Shown here: positions 42,978-51,841 of the stretch, one piece after another
Position numbering within the stretch: position 1 is the stretch's first letter
Layout: each line of letters starts with the position of its first letter
Source: JADKAC01 sp964492065
GTDB taxonomy: Bacteria; Bacteroidota; Bacteroidia; Chitinophagales; BACL12
Assembly (NCBI GenBank): GCA_964492065.1
Contig: CAZBHH010000005.1
Coordinates: 62,001-126,000, forward strand
Length of the DNA: 64,000 nucleotides
Reading direction: 5' to 3'
The notes under the pieces: model-generated
The model's database searches: none
The model's input: only the letters and a program-made list of their open reading frames with translations
Told to the model about the DNA's origin: nothing
Position numbers and translations under genes: made by a program

Positions 42978-43697
42978 ATGTTGCATAAAACTCAGGGCAT
43001 TGTATTAAAGACCACCAAATATTCCGAGACAAGCGTTATCTCCCGGGTGTTTACGGAAAAGTTCGGGCTGCAGACCTATATCATCCACGGCGTGCGCACG
43101 TCAAAATCCAAGGGGAAATACGCCCTGTACCAACACGGAAATATCCTCGATATGGTGGTGTATCACAAGGCGGGCGGCAATATGTTTCACATCAGCGAAG
43201 TGCGCATGGAAACCGTGTACAACCATATACCCTTCGATACGGTGAAGGGCACCTTGCTGTTGTTTTGCATTGAATTGCTGCTGAAGGCGATACAGGAAGA
43301 GGAAGCCAATCCCGGACTATTTCAGTTTCTGCACCACGCATTTGTGTACCTGGATGAGACTGCGGTTTCGGTAGCCAATTTTCATATTGTCTTTATGCTG
43401 CAATTGAGCAAGCATTTAGGCATTTATCCCAACCTGTCGGCAGGCGCCCGGTTCAATCTGAATGAAGGCGTGTTTACGGATATCCAAAATCCGCAGCATA
43501 TCTTTTTACAACCCACAGCCGCTGCAGCGCTGCGCACCTTGCTCCCGATGAATTTTGAAAATGCGGCCGCTCAGGTGTTGACTGCGCCAGTGCGCAAAGA
43601 GTTGTTGTATGGATTGCTCGATTATTACCGGCTGCATATCGCCTATTTCGGTGAAATGCATTCACCGTCAATTTTGGAAGAAGTATTTCGCAAATAA
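42978..43697 (+). CDS. recO: DNA repair protein RecO
   Basis: 239 residues. An N-terminal OB fold (KTQGIVLKTTKYSETSVISRVFTEKFGLQTYIIHGVR) is followed by the helical RecO_C region. RecO loads RecA at gaps together with RecR. The four-Cys zinc site of some RecO proteins is absent. The gene starts 13 bases after porZ. Its TAA is directly adjacent to the TAA of the convergent glycosyltransferase gene, leaving no spacer. Confidence 0.92.
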   Translation: MLHKTQGIVLKTTKYSETSVISRVFTEKFGLQTYIIHGVRTSKSKGKYALYQHGNILDMVVYHKAGGNMFHISEVRMETVYNHIPFDTVKGTLLLFCIELLLKAIQEEEANPGLFQFLHHAFVYLDETAVSVANFHIVFMLQLSKHLGIYPNLSAGARFNLNEGVFTDIQNPQHIFLQPTAAAALRTLLPMNFENAAAQVLTAPVRKELLYGLLDYYRLHIAYFGEMHSPSILEEVFRK

Positions 43698-45584
43698 TTA
43701 TTCCTCCACTTTCTCCATAAACATCCAACTGCCGTTTTCATACACAATACGGTAAGCGGTATTGTGATAATATATGCGGTTAAGCGAATCCGGCTGTTGT
43801 ATTTTATTAATGATGCCGTCGGGGATATAGTTGTTGTCTTCGTACATGCCGCTTGCATTTTTAACGAGAATATGCTGCATTTGCAATCCCTCCACATCGC
43901 CTAACAACATCCACATGGGATACTCCCAACTGTCGCCGCTGAGCAGTAACCCGATATGTGCCAGGTTATTTCGTTGGATGATGGCGCTCATTTGAAAAAA
44001 CGGTTGTTCTATTGCCGGCTGATTGAAGAAGTACTGATCGAACCGGCTGTTGGTACAAATAGAATTGTTGCCGAACAAAGGCCTGCTGTAATTATAAAAT
44101 ACGGAAGGCGCTGCTACCAGGATACACAGCCCGGTTGCGATGATCCGTATATACTTCCGGCATGCATATAAAAAATAAGCCACCAGAGGTGTGGAGGCGA
44201 GCAGTATGGGCAAGTGTAATCTGCAATGCCATACCTGCCATTTTAAAAGCATGCTAAAGGCAACCCACATGCCGGCGATTGCCAATGCAAAAACGAGTAA
44301 CTCCCATTTGTGCCTTCCCAATGTAAATAGCAGGAAGATGCAGGCGATGCAAAAGAGCAATACGTGCAGCGGTGCGGTAGCGTAATCTTCATGCGGGTAT
44401 AGTTGAGCAGCACGGAATGGCGGCGAGAATTGCCAGTTGAATCTCGGGTCATTTACGTCGGTATGAATCATGTGGTGATACGATTCGGTTACTGCGATGA
44501 CCGGTCTGTTAAGCGCTTGCCAGGGCGTCAAGAAATGCATGGCCAGGTTTTTCTCCAGATTGGTTGCAATAGTTTGTATGCCGATAAATGCATTTTGCAG
44601 TGTGGTATCAGGCGCCAGCGGGTGGTGAAACGTCGTATAGTTGCGCTGGAGAAAGAAGCTGTTTAATGCGAAGTATATTACCAGTCCGGTCAGCAGGGGT
44701 TTCCAAATTCCCAACCGCAGGCGCACTGCGGCTATAACGCCGTATATCGCAATTGCCGGCAACAGGAATACATAGGCGGTCCCTTTGGTTAAGCAGGCGA
44801 GCGCAACAACAGTACTGAACAACCATACGTCTCTGAAGTTAAAACAGTTTTGTATCGCCCTAACTGCAAACAAGAGCGCAGTCAGAATAAAGAAACTCAC
44901 AGCCATATCATTTTGTGTGCTGCTGCTCTGCAATATGCCCATGGGAATCAAGGCGGCGAGTAATGCCGACAGCTTAGCGATGTGGGTATTGCCGGTGAGC
45001 AACAGTGCAATTCTTCCGCTTGCGATAATGGCTCCGGTCATAAACATCCACTGCACCAGATTGGCAAACCTGTCGCTGCCGCTCAACAGGATAAAGTGCA
45101 TTTGAAAATATTCGGACAGGGGAGGTTGTGATACCTGGCGCACGATATGAGTGGCGTAATGATTTACATTGCCGTTTTGCAACCAGTGCATTACCCGTGC
45201 GAGGTGGTAGGTCATGCTGTCCCAGTTATTGGGGTAAGCGACGAGACATATAAACAGCGTTACCGAGCCAATGATTGCGGGGAGGGAAATATGTATTTGC
45301 AACAGTTGCTTCCACCGGAAGAAAATAAAGAGTTTTCCTTTGGTAATCCGCCACCAAAGCGCAGCGGAGATACCGGCGCAGGCGAACCAGGTCCACTGAA
45401 TGCACTGCTGACGAACGCAATTGAATGCGCTGCAGAACTCGGTAATGACGAGAACGAACAGTGACAGTATCAACAAAACGCCGATATAATTATCGCCTGC
45501 GGAACTTCCCTTTGTTTTGCGTGTGTAGTATTGCAACACATTAAACAGAAAGAATCCCGTAAGGATAAAAAACACAAATGCCAT
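43698..45584 (-). CDS. GT-C (ArnT/GT39-like) membrane glycosyltransferase
   Basis: A 628-residue protein with about 11-12 membrane spans and a soluble C-terminal region. The first extracytoplasmic loop has YPNNWDSMTYHLARVMHWLQNG, where the Asp matches the catalytic acidic residue of polyprenyl-phosphate-sugar-dependent GT-C enzymes. QPPLSEYFQMHFILL follows. The protein probably transfers a lipid-linked sugar at the outer face of the inner membrane; donor and acceptor are unknown. It lies 16 bases downstream of the stop-to-start gap after the FNR-like gene's reverse-strand transcript. Confidence 0.75.
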   Translation of the reverse strand: MAFVFFILTGFFLFNVLQYYTRKTKGSSAGDNYIGVLLILSLFVLVITEFCSAFNCVRQQCIQWTWFACAGISAALWWRITKGKLFIFFRWKQLLQIHISLPAIIGSVTLFICLVAYPNNWDSMTYHLARVMHWLQNGNVNHYATHIVRQVSQPPLSEYFQMHFILLSGSDRFANLVQWMFMTGAIIASGRIALLLTGNTHIAKLSALLAALIPMGILQSSSTQNDMAVSFFILTALLFAVRAIQNCFNFRDVWLFSTVVALACLTKGTAYVFLLPAIAIYGVIAAVRLRLGIWKPLLTGLVIYFALNSFFLQRNYTTFHHPLAPDTTLQNAFIGIQTIATNLEKNLAMHFLTPWQALNRPVIAVTESYHHMIHTDVNDPRFNWQFSPPFRAAQLYPHEDYATAPLHVLLFCIACIFLLFTLGRHKWELLVFALAIAGMWVAFSMLLKWQVWHCRLHLPILLASTPLVAYFLYACRKYIRIIATGLCILVAAPSVFYNYSRPLFGNNSICTNSRFDQYFFNQPAIEQPFFQMSAIIQRNNLAHIGLLLSGDSWEYPMWMLLGDVEGLQMQHILVKNASGMYEDNNYIPDGIINKIQQPDSLNRIYYHNTAYRIVYENGSWMFMEKVEE

Positions 45585-45600
45585 CAGTAGGATTAAAGAA

Positions 45601-46332
45601 TTAACCGTACAGCTCCAAATGAATATGCTCTTTGCTATAACCCATTTCGGCTAACCGTGCCCGTGCATCGTCCACCATTGCCTTCCAGCCGCATAAATAA
45701 AACTCAAACGGTTTGTTCCCCTTTTCGCAGATAGCCTCATACACCTGGTGCACATATCCTTTATGGCCTTTCCATTCGGGTGCATCTTCGCGGCTCATGG
45801 TTACGTGAAAGTGAAATTTTTCCATTTGGGCTTCTAATTGTTTTAATTCATTATAGTAAACGAGGTCTTTGATATACCGGGTGCCGAATACCAAATGGAT
45901 ATGGGTGCTCGGCAGTTTATTTTCAAACAGGTAATTTACCTGGGAGCGGAACGGTGCAATACCCGTTCCTGTACATATCAGACACAGGTCACGCTCCATG
46001 GGGTTGGGCAATGTAAAATGACCGAGCGGGCCGCGAAACGGAATTTCCAACCCAGGCTTTCCCTCATTGAATAAATACGTAGTTCCGGCGCCGCCTTCCA
46101 GCAATACAATCAATAATTCGAATTTATTATCCCCCCTGGGCCAGGAAGCCACCGAGTAACTGCGCAGGCGTTTGCTCAGCCTCTCGTGAATGGGCAAATC
46201 AAAGGTGATGAATTGACCGGGGGTGAAATCAAAGCGATCGCAATCTCTAATCTCGAAAAAAAAGCGGCGGGTATTATGCGTTTCCTGTTCAACTCGGGTA
46301 AGGACGGCAATTTGCCAGGGTTGTAATGCCAT
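45601..46332 (-). CDS. Ferredoxin--NADP(+) reductase family oxidoreductase
   Basis: 243 residues from the ATG at 46332; an upstream in-frame ATG at 46395 would add 21 residues not seen in the family. FAD-binding is shown by RLRSYSVAS (RxYS) and GGAGTTYLF. The NAD(P)-binding half has CTGTGIAPFRSQ, HLVFGTRYIKDLVY and FYLCGWKAMVDDAR. There is no fused ferredoxin domain. It transfers electrons between NAD(P)H and a carrier such as ferredoxin or flavodoxin, with the partner unknown. Confidence 0.87.
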   Translation of the reverse strand: MALQPWQIAVLTRVEQETHNTRRFFFEIRDCDRFDFTPGQFITFDLPIHERLSKRLRSYSVASWPRGDNKFELLIVLLEGGAGTTYLFNEGKPGLEIPFRGPLGHFTLPNPMERDLCLICTGTGIAPFRSQVNYLFENKLPSTHIHLVFGTRYIKDLVYYNELKQLEAQMEKFHFHVTMSREDAPEWKGHKGYVHQVYEAICEKGNKPFEFYLCGWKAMVDDARARLAEMGYSKEHIHLELYG

Positions 46333-46421
46333 AAATCGGTTTTTTCGGTTTAATGATAGCAATGATAAAGCAAAATGGAATAACAAACTATCCACAGGGC
46401 GCTATTTAGATACAGTGTAAT

Positions 46422-46429
46422 TAATTTTG
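46422..46429 (+). promoter_or_regulatory. -7 promoter element TAATTTTG for mfd
   Basis: TAATTTTG ends 9 bases before the ATG at 46439. A TTG start at 46427 would begin inside the element, which supports the ATG. Confidence 0.45.
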
Positions 46430-46438
46430 TGTCATCGA

Positions 46439-49400
46439 ATGGATTTGGAGAATTTGATCTCCCGCTATACGGGAAATGATCTGCGGGTAAACGCCATTGT
46501 AGAACAGATAGAGAACACCCCTGGTGTAAATGTCCATCTGGAGGGCATCGCCGGCTCTGTTGCGCCCTTATTTCTCGCCGCTGTTTTTAAAAAATCCACA
46601 TTGAACCACCTGGTGATTCTCAATTCAAAAGAGGAGGCGGCCTATTTTTTGAATGACCTGCAAACGCTGTTGCCAAAGAAAGATATTTTATTTTTCCCCG
46701 ACTCGTTTAAAAAAACCGGCAGCTTCGATGAAGCCGAACCCAATAATATTTTACAGCGCACCGAAGTAATCAATGCGCTCACCAATCCTTCAACCAAAGG
46801 CGCCCTGATAGTATCGTATCCCGAAGCATTGCCGGAAAAGGCAGTGCTGCCGTCGGTGCTAAAACACAATACCCTGCATGTGAGGAAAGACGAATCCCTC
46901 GACATACATTTTTTAACGGATCTGCTGGCAGAGCATGGATTTGAACACAGCGATTTTGTGTATGAACCCGGGCAGTTTTCGCTGCGGGGCGGCATTATTG
47001 ATATTTTTTCGTTCGGCAACGATCTTCCCTATCGCATCGAATTGGATGATTCTGCGGTGGAGAGTATCCGGGTGTTTGACCCCGCCACGCAATTGTCGGT
47101 GAAAAATATTGCACAGATTACCATTGTACCTAATATTCAGACACAATTTGGCGAAAGCGAAAAAGTATCGCTGTTTAAGTCGCTGCCTCCCAATACCGCC
47201 ACCTGGTTTCATAATGTGCGTTATGTTCTGGAAGCTGCCAATCATTATTTTGAAGAAGCGGTTGACTGGTTTAAGCTGATGCAGTCGGCAAATCACCTGT
47301 CTGCCGGCCACCCGTTTTACGATAACCCTCCGGCGGAAATGATGGAAGATGCGGCGCAGATCAGCGCTCATTGCATGGGTTTTGCGCATATCGAATTCGG
47401 GCGGCAGACCTCGCTGGAACAAGTGCAGCTAATAGAGTGCAATACACAACCGCAACCGCTGTTCAATCGCAATTTCAATTTGTTGATTGAGCAATTGGAG
47501 CAATACCATCAAAAAAAGTACGCCATCTTCCTGTTTATGAGCAATGCCAAACAGGCGGAGCGCTTTCACCAGATTTTTACCGACCTGAAGGCTAATATGG
47601 AGTACCATGCACTCATCAAATCCATCAGCACGGGTTTTATCGATCACGGGCAGAAAATTGTGTGCTTTACCGACCACGAAATATTTGAGCGCTATCACAA
47701 GTACGATTTAAAAAGCGGGTACAGCCGTGAGGATGCGCTTACGCTGCGCTCACTCCACGAATTGCAACCGGGAGATTTTGTAACGCATATCGATCACGGC
47801 GTGGGTATTTATTCCGGTTTGGAGAAACTGGAAATCAACGGCCAGGTGCAGGAGGCGGTGCGCCTGCGCTACCGCGACAATGATTTGCTGTATGTCAATA
47901 TCAACTCGCTGCATAAAATTTCGCGATACGTTGGTAAGGACGGTACCGAACCGCGGTTGAATAAACTGGGCAGCGATGCCTGGGAAAACCTGAAACGCAA
48001 AACAAAAAGCAAGGTAAAAGATATTGCCAAGGAGTTAATCGCATTATACGCCAAACGAAAGGCATCGAAAGGATTTGCTTTTTCGGCAGACGGTTATCTC
48101 CAGAATGAACTGGAAGCCTCTTTTATTTATGAAGACACGCCTGACCAGGAAAAAGCGACGACGGATGTGAAGCGTGACATGGAGCGCAGCTATCCGATGG
48201 ACAGGCTGGTGTGCGGCGATGTGGGGTTCGGCAAAACGGAGATTGCCATCCGTGCCGCCTTTAAAGCCGTGACCGATGGGAAACAGGTCGCCGTTTTGGT
48301 ACCTACCACCATACTCGCATTGCAGCATTATAAAACGTTTTCCGGGAGGCTAAAAGATTTCCCCTGTGAGATAGACTATATCAACCGATTTAAAACGGCA
48401 AAAGCAAAAAAGGAAACGCTGCAGTCGGTAGCCGAAGGCAAAACGGATATTCTCATCGGCACGCATTCGATCATCGGCAAAAATGTAAAATTCAAAGATT
48501 TGGGTTTATTGATAATTGATGAGGAGCAGAAGTTCGGCGTGGGGGCAAAAGAAAAACTGCGGGCGTTGCGCACGCAGGTAGATACGTTAACGCTCACGGC
48601 CACGCCCATACCCCGCACCTTGCAGTTCAGCCTGATGGGCGCCCGCGATCTCTCGATTATCAATACGCCTCCGCCCAACCGGCAACCCATTACTACGGAG
48701 TTGAAACCATTTGATGCCGCATTTATCCGCGATGCAATTTATTTTGAAATACACCGCAACGGGCAGGTGTTTTTCATCCACAACCGTGTAAGAGATATCG
48801 AAGAAATTGCAGCGCTGATACGGCAGGTTTGCCCGGATGTGCATATCGGCGTTGCCCATGGACAGCTCCATGGTGAAGAGCTGGAAGACCGTATGTTGAA
48901 GTTTATCAACCGGGAATTTGACGTACTGGTATGCACCAATATCGTGGAGAGCGGCCTGGATATTCCAAATGCGAATACGATCATCATCAACAACGCCCAC
49001 TGGTTTGGGTTGAGCGATTTGCATCAACTGCGTGGCAGGGTGGGGCGCAGCAATATGAAGGCGTATTGCTACCTGTTGTCGCCGCCTCTGTACGGATTAC
49101 CCGACGATGCGAGAAAACGGCTGCGCACCATCGAGCAGTTCGCCGATCTGGGCAGCGGCTTCCAGATATCCATGCGGGATATGGATATTCGCGGCGCCGG
49201 CAATTTGCTGGGCGCCGAGCAAAGCGGGTTCATCGCCGATATCGGGTTCGAGACATATCATAAAATACTGGACGAGGCCATCCGGGAATTAAAACACACC
49301 GAATACAAGAAGTTGTTTGCCGAACAGATAGAAGAGAAACAGGAATACGTAGGCGATGTAACCATCGAAACCGACCGGGAGATGCTGATACCCGACAACT

Positions 49401-49816
49401 ATATCAGCAGTGTGAGCGAGCGCATGCACATTTATACCCGGCTGGACAATATCAAAGATATGCAGGGCATCGTGCAGTTTACTGCCGAATTGGAAGACCG
49501 CTTCGGGCCGGTGCCTGCACAGGTCAATGAATTGTTCAGCGGAGTTCAGTTGCGCTGGGTAGCCAGGGAACTGGGTTTTGAAAAGATTATTTTCAAGCAT
49601 AGGAAACTGCGCTGTAATTTTCCCGAAAACCGGCAGAGTTATTTTTATGAGAGCCTGCACTTTCAAAAATTGCTCACTTACTTCGCATTGCAAAAAGGCG
49701 CCTTCGCATTGAAACAAACCGATGCACATCTCATACTCGTAATGGATCAGGTGCAAAACCTCGCACATGCAAAACAAGTACTGGAAAATATCAAAACACA
49801 GGCGCTGGGCGGATAA
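46439..49816 (+). CDS. mfd: Transcription-repair coupling factor Mfd
   Basis: A 1125-residue ATP-dependent translocase that removes stalled RNA polymerase at lesions and recruits UvrA. Order: UvrB-like N-terminal modules, including LRGGIIDIFSFG; the CarD-like RNA-polymerase-interacting domain (LQPGDFVTHIDHGVGIYSGLEKL) near 435; and a RecG-like helicase with GDVGFGKTEIA (Walker A) and LLIIDEEQKFGVG (DEEQ). LTATPIPRTLQFSLMGARDLS and HQLRGRVGRS follow, and the TRCF domain is at the C-terminus. The start is the ATG at 46439. Confidence 0.97.
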   Translation: MDLENLISRYTGNDLRVNAIVEQIENTPGVNVHLEGIAGSVAPLFLAAVFKKSTLNHLVILNSKEEAAYFLNDLQTLLPKKDILFFPDSFKKTGSFDEAEPNNILQRTEVINALTNPSTKGALIVSYPEALPEKAVLPSVLKHNTLHVRKDESLDIHFLTDLLAEHGFEHSDFVYEPGQFSLRGGIIDIFSFGNDLPYRIELDDSAVESIRVFDPATQLSVKNIAQITIVPNIQTQFGESEKVSLFKSLPPNTATWFHNVRYVLEAANHYFEEAVDWFKLMQSANHLSAGHPFYDNPPAEMMEDAAQISAHCMGFAHIEFGRQTSLEQVQLIECNTQPQPLFNRNFNLLIEQLEQYHQKKYAIFLFMSNAKQAERFHQIFTDLKANMEYHALIKSISTGFIDHGQKIVCFTDHEIFERYHKYDLKSGYSREDALTLRSLHELQPGDFVTHIDHGVGIYSGLEKLEINGQVQEAVRLRYRDNDLLYVNINSLHKISRYVGKDGTEPRLNKLGSDAWENLKRKTKSKVKDIAKELIALYAKRKASKGFAFSADGYLQNELEASFIYEDTPDQEKATTDVKRDMERSYPMDRLVCGDVGFGKTEIAIRAAFKAVTDGKQVAVLVPTTILALQHYKTFSGRLKDFPCEIDYINRFKTAKAKKETLQSVAEGKTDILIGTHSIIGKNVKFKDLGLLIIDEEQKFGVGAKEKLRALRTQVDTLTLTATPIPRTLQFSLMGARDLSIINTPPPNRQPITTELKPFDAAFIRDAIYFEIHRNGQVFFIHNRVRDIEEIAALIRQVCPDVHIGVAHGQLHGEELEDRMLKFINREFDVLVCTNIVESGLDIPNANTIIINNAHWFGLSDLHQLRGRVGRSNMKAYCYLLSPPLYGLPDDARKRLRTIEQFADLGSGFQISMRDMDIRGAGNLLGAEQSGFIADIGFETYHKILDEAIRELKHTEYKKLFAEQIEEKQEYVGDVTIETDREMLIPDNYISSVSERMHIYTRLDNIKDMQGIVQFTAELEDRFGPVPAQVNELFSGVQLRWVARELGFEKIIFKHRKLRCNFPENRQSYFYESLHFQKLLTYFALQKGAFALKQTDAHLILVMDQVQNLAHAKQVLENIKTQALGG

Positions 49817-49836
49817 ATTTTCTTTACGAGTCCGCC

Positions 49837-49914
49837 AGTAAATGGCAGCGAGATACCATTTACTTTACAATAAATTACCGGTTAAGCCTGCCGTGCGAAA
49901 GCACAGAGCGGCAG
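49837..49914 (+). terminator. Two hairpins between mfd and the convergent flippase-like gene
   Basis: First, AGTAAATGG/CCATTTACT (49837-49845/49856-49864) is a perfect 9-bp stem with a 10-base loop, followed by TTACAATAAA. Second, CTGCCG-TGC-GAAA-GCA-CAGAG-CGGCAG (49888-49914) has a GAAA tetraloop and a five-base bulge. Neither has a long T run, so termination is probable rather than shown. Confidence 0.4.
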
Positions 49915-49931
49915 CGTCGGGGAGGGAGAAA

Positions 49932-51035
49932 TTACAACACTCTGCGCAGCCATTTAGGCAATACGGCAATACCGATTATCAGGTAGGGATAGTAGGAAAT
50001 AATGCGCCACAACAACGCCATAATCGGGGCCAGTGCAGTGCTCGTATAATCGCACATCAGGATGCTGAAACTGATTTCGGCAATACCGGTACTTCCCGGT
50101 GTGGCGGGTATGAGCATCAGCATCCACACGACAAACTGGCGGGCGTATATCACCGGCCAACTGCCGGGTGCTATATTGAAGAAGGCCAGAGTAATACAGA
50201 GCGAAATGCTGAACAATGCAAACCATGAAACCAAAGTGGAGCCCGTCGCCTTGAGCCAGAAAACCGCATCTTTACTTTTCAGTTCATCGCTTGTCGCAAT
50301 AATGTCCAATCCGGTATTGTGTGCATCTTCTTTCCAGCGCCGCAGCAAGCGCCATGAAAAAATAAATTGCAGCGTATTGCTGATAGCCTTTGCATTGATA
50401 AACAATCCATATCCCAGGAAAATAACAAGGAAAAGATAAAAGAAATACGTCCACCAAAAAATGGTCTTCAGCGAATGGAAAATATGAATCAGGGGCAACT
50501 CACCCACCTGCATGCAGCCGGCTTCGCTGCCAAACATTTTTGTATTGCCAACTAACAGTACGGCAGCCGTTGCCAGCAGGGCAAACACGGCCTGGTCTAA
50601 AAATACTGTTAGCAGCGAGGTGGTAGCGCTTTTCCCGGTACTGAGTTTTTCCTTTTTCAGGAAATACACAGCCGCAGCGGCGCCACCAACTGTTGACGGC
50701 GTGATTGCCGATGAAAACAACCACAGGCTGATAACTGAAAAACTGCTGCCCCAACTGATGGCATTGCCGGTGATTAACCGCAATCGGTACATAAAAGCAA
50801 GGTGGCGAGTGATGAGCATGACATACCCCATACAGATCCATATCAGCGACTTCTCATTCCACACAATTTCCCTGAAAGCTTCGATATCGAAAGTAGAGAT
50901 AATCAGGAATCCCGACAGCAGCAGACCGACAATAATAACGATAAAGATTTTTCGATAACTAAACTGTTTTTTCAGTTCGGGGTTATCAATAATCATTTCT
51001 TTTTGTGCGTTGGAATCATCAGGCTGTTGCGACAT
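49932..51035 (-). CDS. Flippase-like / lysylphosphatidylglycerol synthase TM-domain protein
   Basis: A 367-residue inner-membrane protein with about eight spans. The pattern ITPSTVGGAAAAVYFLKKEKLSTGKSATTSLLTVFLDQ is typical of the LPG_synthase_TM (UPF0104/YbhN-like) family. A late MLIPATPGSTGIAEISFSI is its second conserved block. There is no C-terminal lysyl-transferase domain, so a lipid or polyprenyl-lipid flippase role is more likely than MprF activity. Its start overlaps the end of scpA by 17 bases, suggesting cotranscription. Confidence 0.8.
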   Translation of the reverse strand: MSQQPDDSNAQKEMIIDNPELKKQFSYRKIFIVIIVGLLLSGFLIISTFDIEAFREIVWNEKSLIWICMGYVMLITRHLAFMYRLRLITGNAISWGSSFSVISLWLFSSAITPSTVGGAAAAVYFLKKEKLSTGKSATTSLLTVFLDQAVFALLATAAVLLVGNTKMFGSEAGCMQVGELPLIHIFHSLKTIFWWTYFFYLFLVIFLGYGLFINAKAISNTLQFIFSWRLLRRWKEDAHNTGLDIIATSDELKSKDAVFWLKATGSTLVSWFALFSISLCITLAFFNIAPGSWPVIYARQFVVWMLMLIPATPGSTGIAEISFSILMCDYTSTALAPIMALLWRIISYYPYLIIGIAVLPKWLRRVL

Positions 51036-51783
51036 GACCGGTGTTCAGATTTAACCAGAAATTATTTATTCCTTCACCGATCAACAGTTGAATTTTTTGT
51101 GTTGCAATCAAATCCAGTATCGCCAGAAAGCGGTACACTGCCTGATGCTTGTCTTTACATGTTTCGAAGACATCCGTAAAAGAAGATTTACCCTTCAACC
51201 TGCAAAAACCAATTACATGGCCGCTCTCTTCTTCTATGGAATAATTGTATTTATATACGACGTGCTCCTTAACTTCGGGTTGATTGCGATAGCGCTCCAT
51301 GACCTTCTCAAATACTTTCAGCAGGGTGAACAGGTTCACATTGCTCAACTCCATTTCGTTCGTAAATTTTTTTGAGAGCAGTTGTTGCTCCGCAGCAATA
51401 TTTCCCCGTTGTAATTTAAGCATGCGCTCTTCTTCCAGGTGCGTGAGTTCACCGAGTACTTCTTTATAGCGCTTGTACTCCACTAACCTGTCCACCAGTT
51501 CCTTGCGTGGGTCAATTTCATTGCCGAATTCATCGAGTTCCTTTCTCGGCAACAGCATTTTCGCCTTAATGCGCATTAATGTGGCGGCAACCAGGATAAA
51601 ATCACTGGCGAGTTCAATATTCAATTGGTTCATCTCGTGCAGGTAGTCGAGAAATTCCTTGGTGATCCTGGAAATGGGTATATCGTAAATATCGAGTTCA
51701 TCCCGTTCGATAAAAAACAATAACAAATCAAAGGGGCCTTCAAACTGCGGGAGTTTTATTTCAAATGTCGGTTGCTCTGCCAT
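51019..51783 (-). CDS. scpA: Segregation and condensation protein A
   Basis: A 254-residue kleisin that bridges the SMC heads. The N-terminal signature is FEGPFDLLLFFIERDELDIYDIPISRI, followed by EFLDYLHEMNQLNIELASDFILVAATLMRIKAKMLLPR, then a winged-helix C-terminus. scpB and smc are not in the window. A -7-like TATTTTTG lies at 51812-51819, 28 bases upstream. The last bases overlap the flippase-like gene. Confidence 0.93.
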   Translation of the reverse strand: MAEQPTFEIKLPQFEGPFDLLLFFIERDELDIYDIPISRITKEFLDYLHEMNQLNIELASDFILVAATLMRIKAKMLLPRKELDEFGNEIDPRKELVDRLVEYKRYKEVLGELTHLEEERMLKLQRGNIAAEQQLLSKKFTNEMELSNVNLFTLLKVFEKVMERYRNQPEVKEHVVYKYNYSIEEESGHVIGFCRLKGKSSFTDVFETCKDKHQAVYRFLAILDLIATQKIQLLIGEGINNFWLNLNTGHVATA

Positions 51784-51811
51784 AGATACAATTCAATGTC
51801 GGTTGTTACAC

Positions 51812-51819
51812 CAAAAATA
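51812..51819 (-). promoter_or_regulatory. -7-like element TATTTTTG for scpA
   Basis: Reverse-strand TATTTTTG fits TAnnTTTG and lies 28 bases before the scpA ATG. No -33 box is evident, and the AT-rich setting raises the chance of coincidence. Confidence 0.35.
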
Positions 51820-51841
51820 CTGAATTCCGCCGTCGGAAAAA

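Noticed and set aside
46427..46438. TTG start for mfd
   Set aside because: It lies within the TAATTTTG promoter element; the ATG at 46439 gives the usual N-terminus.
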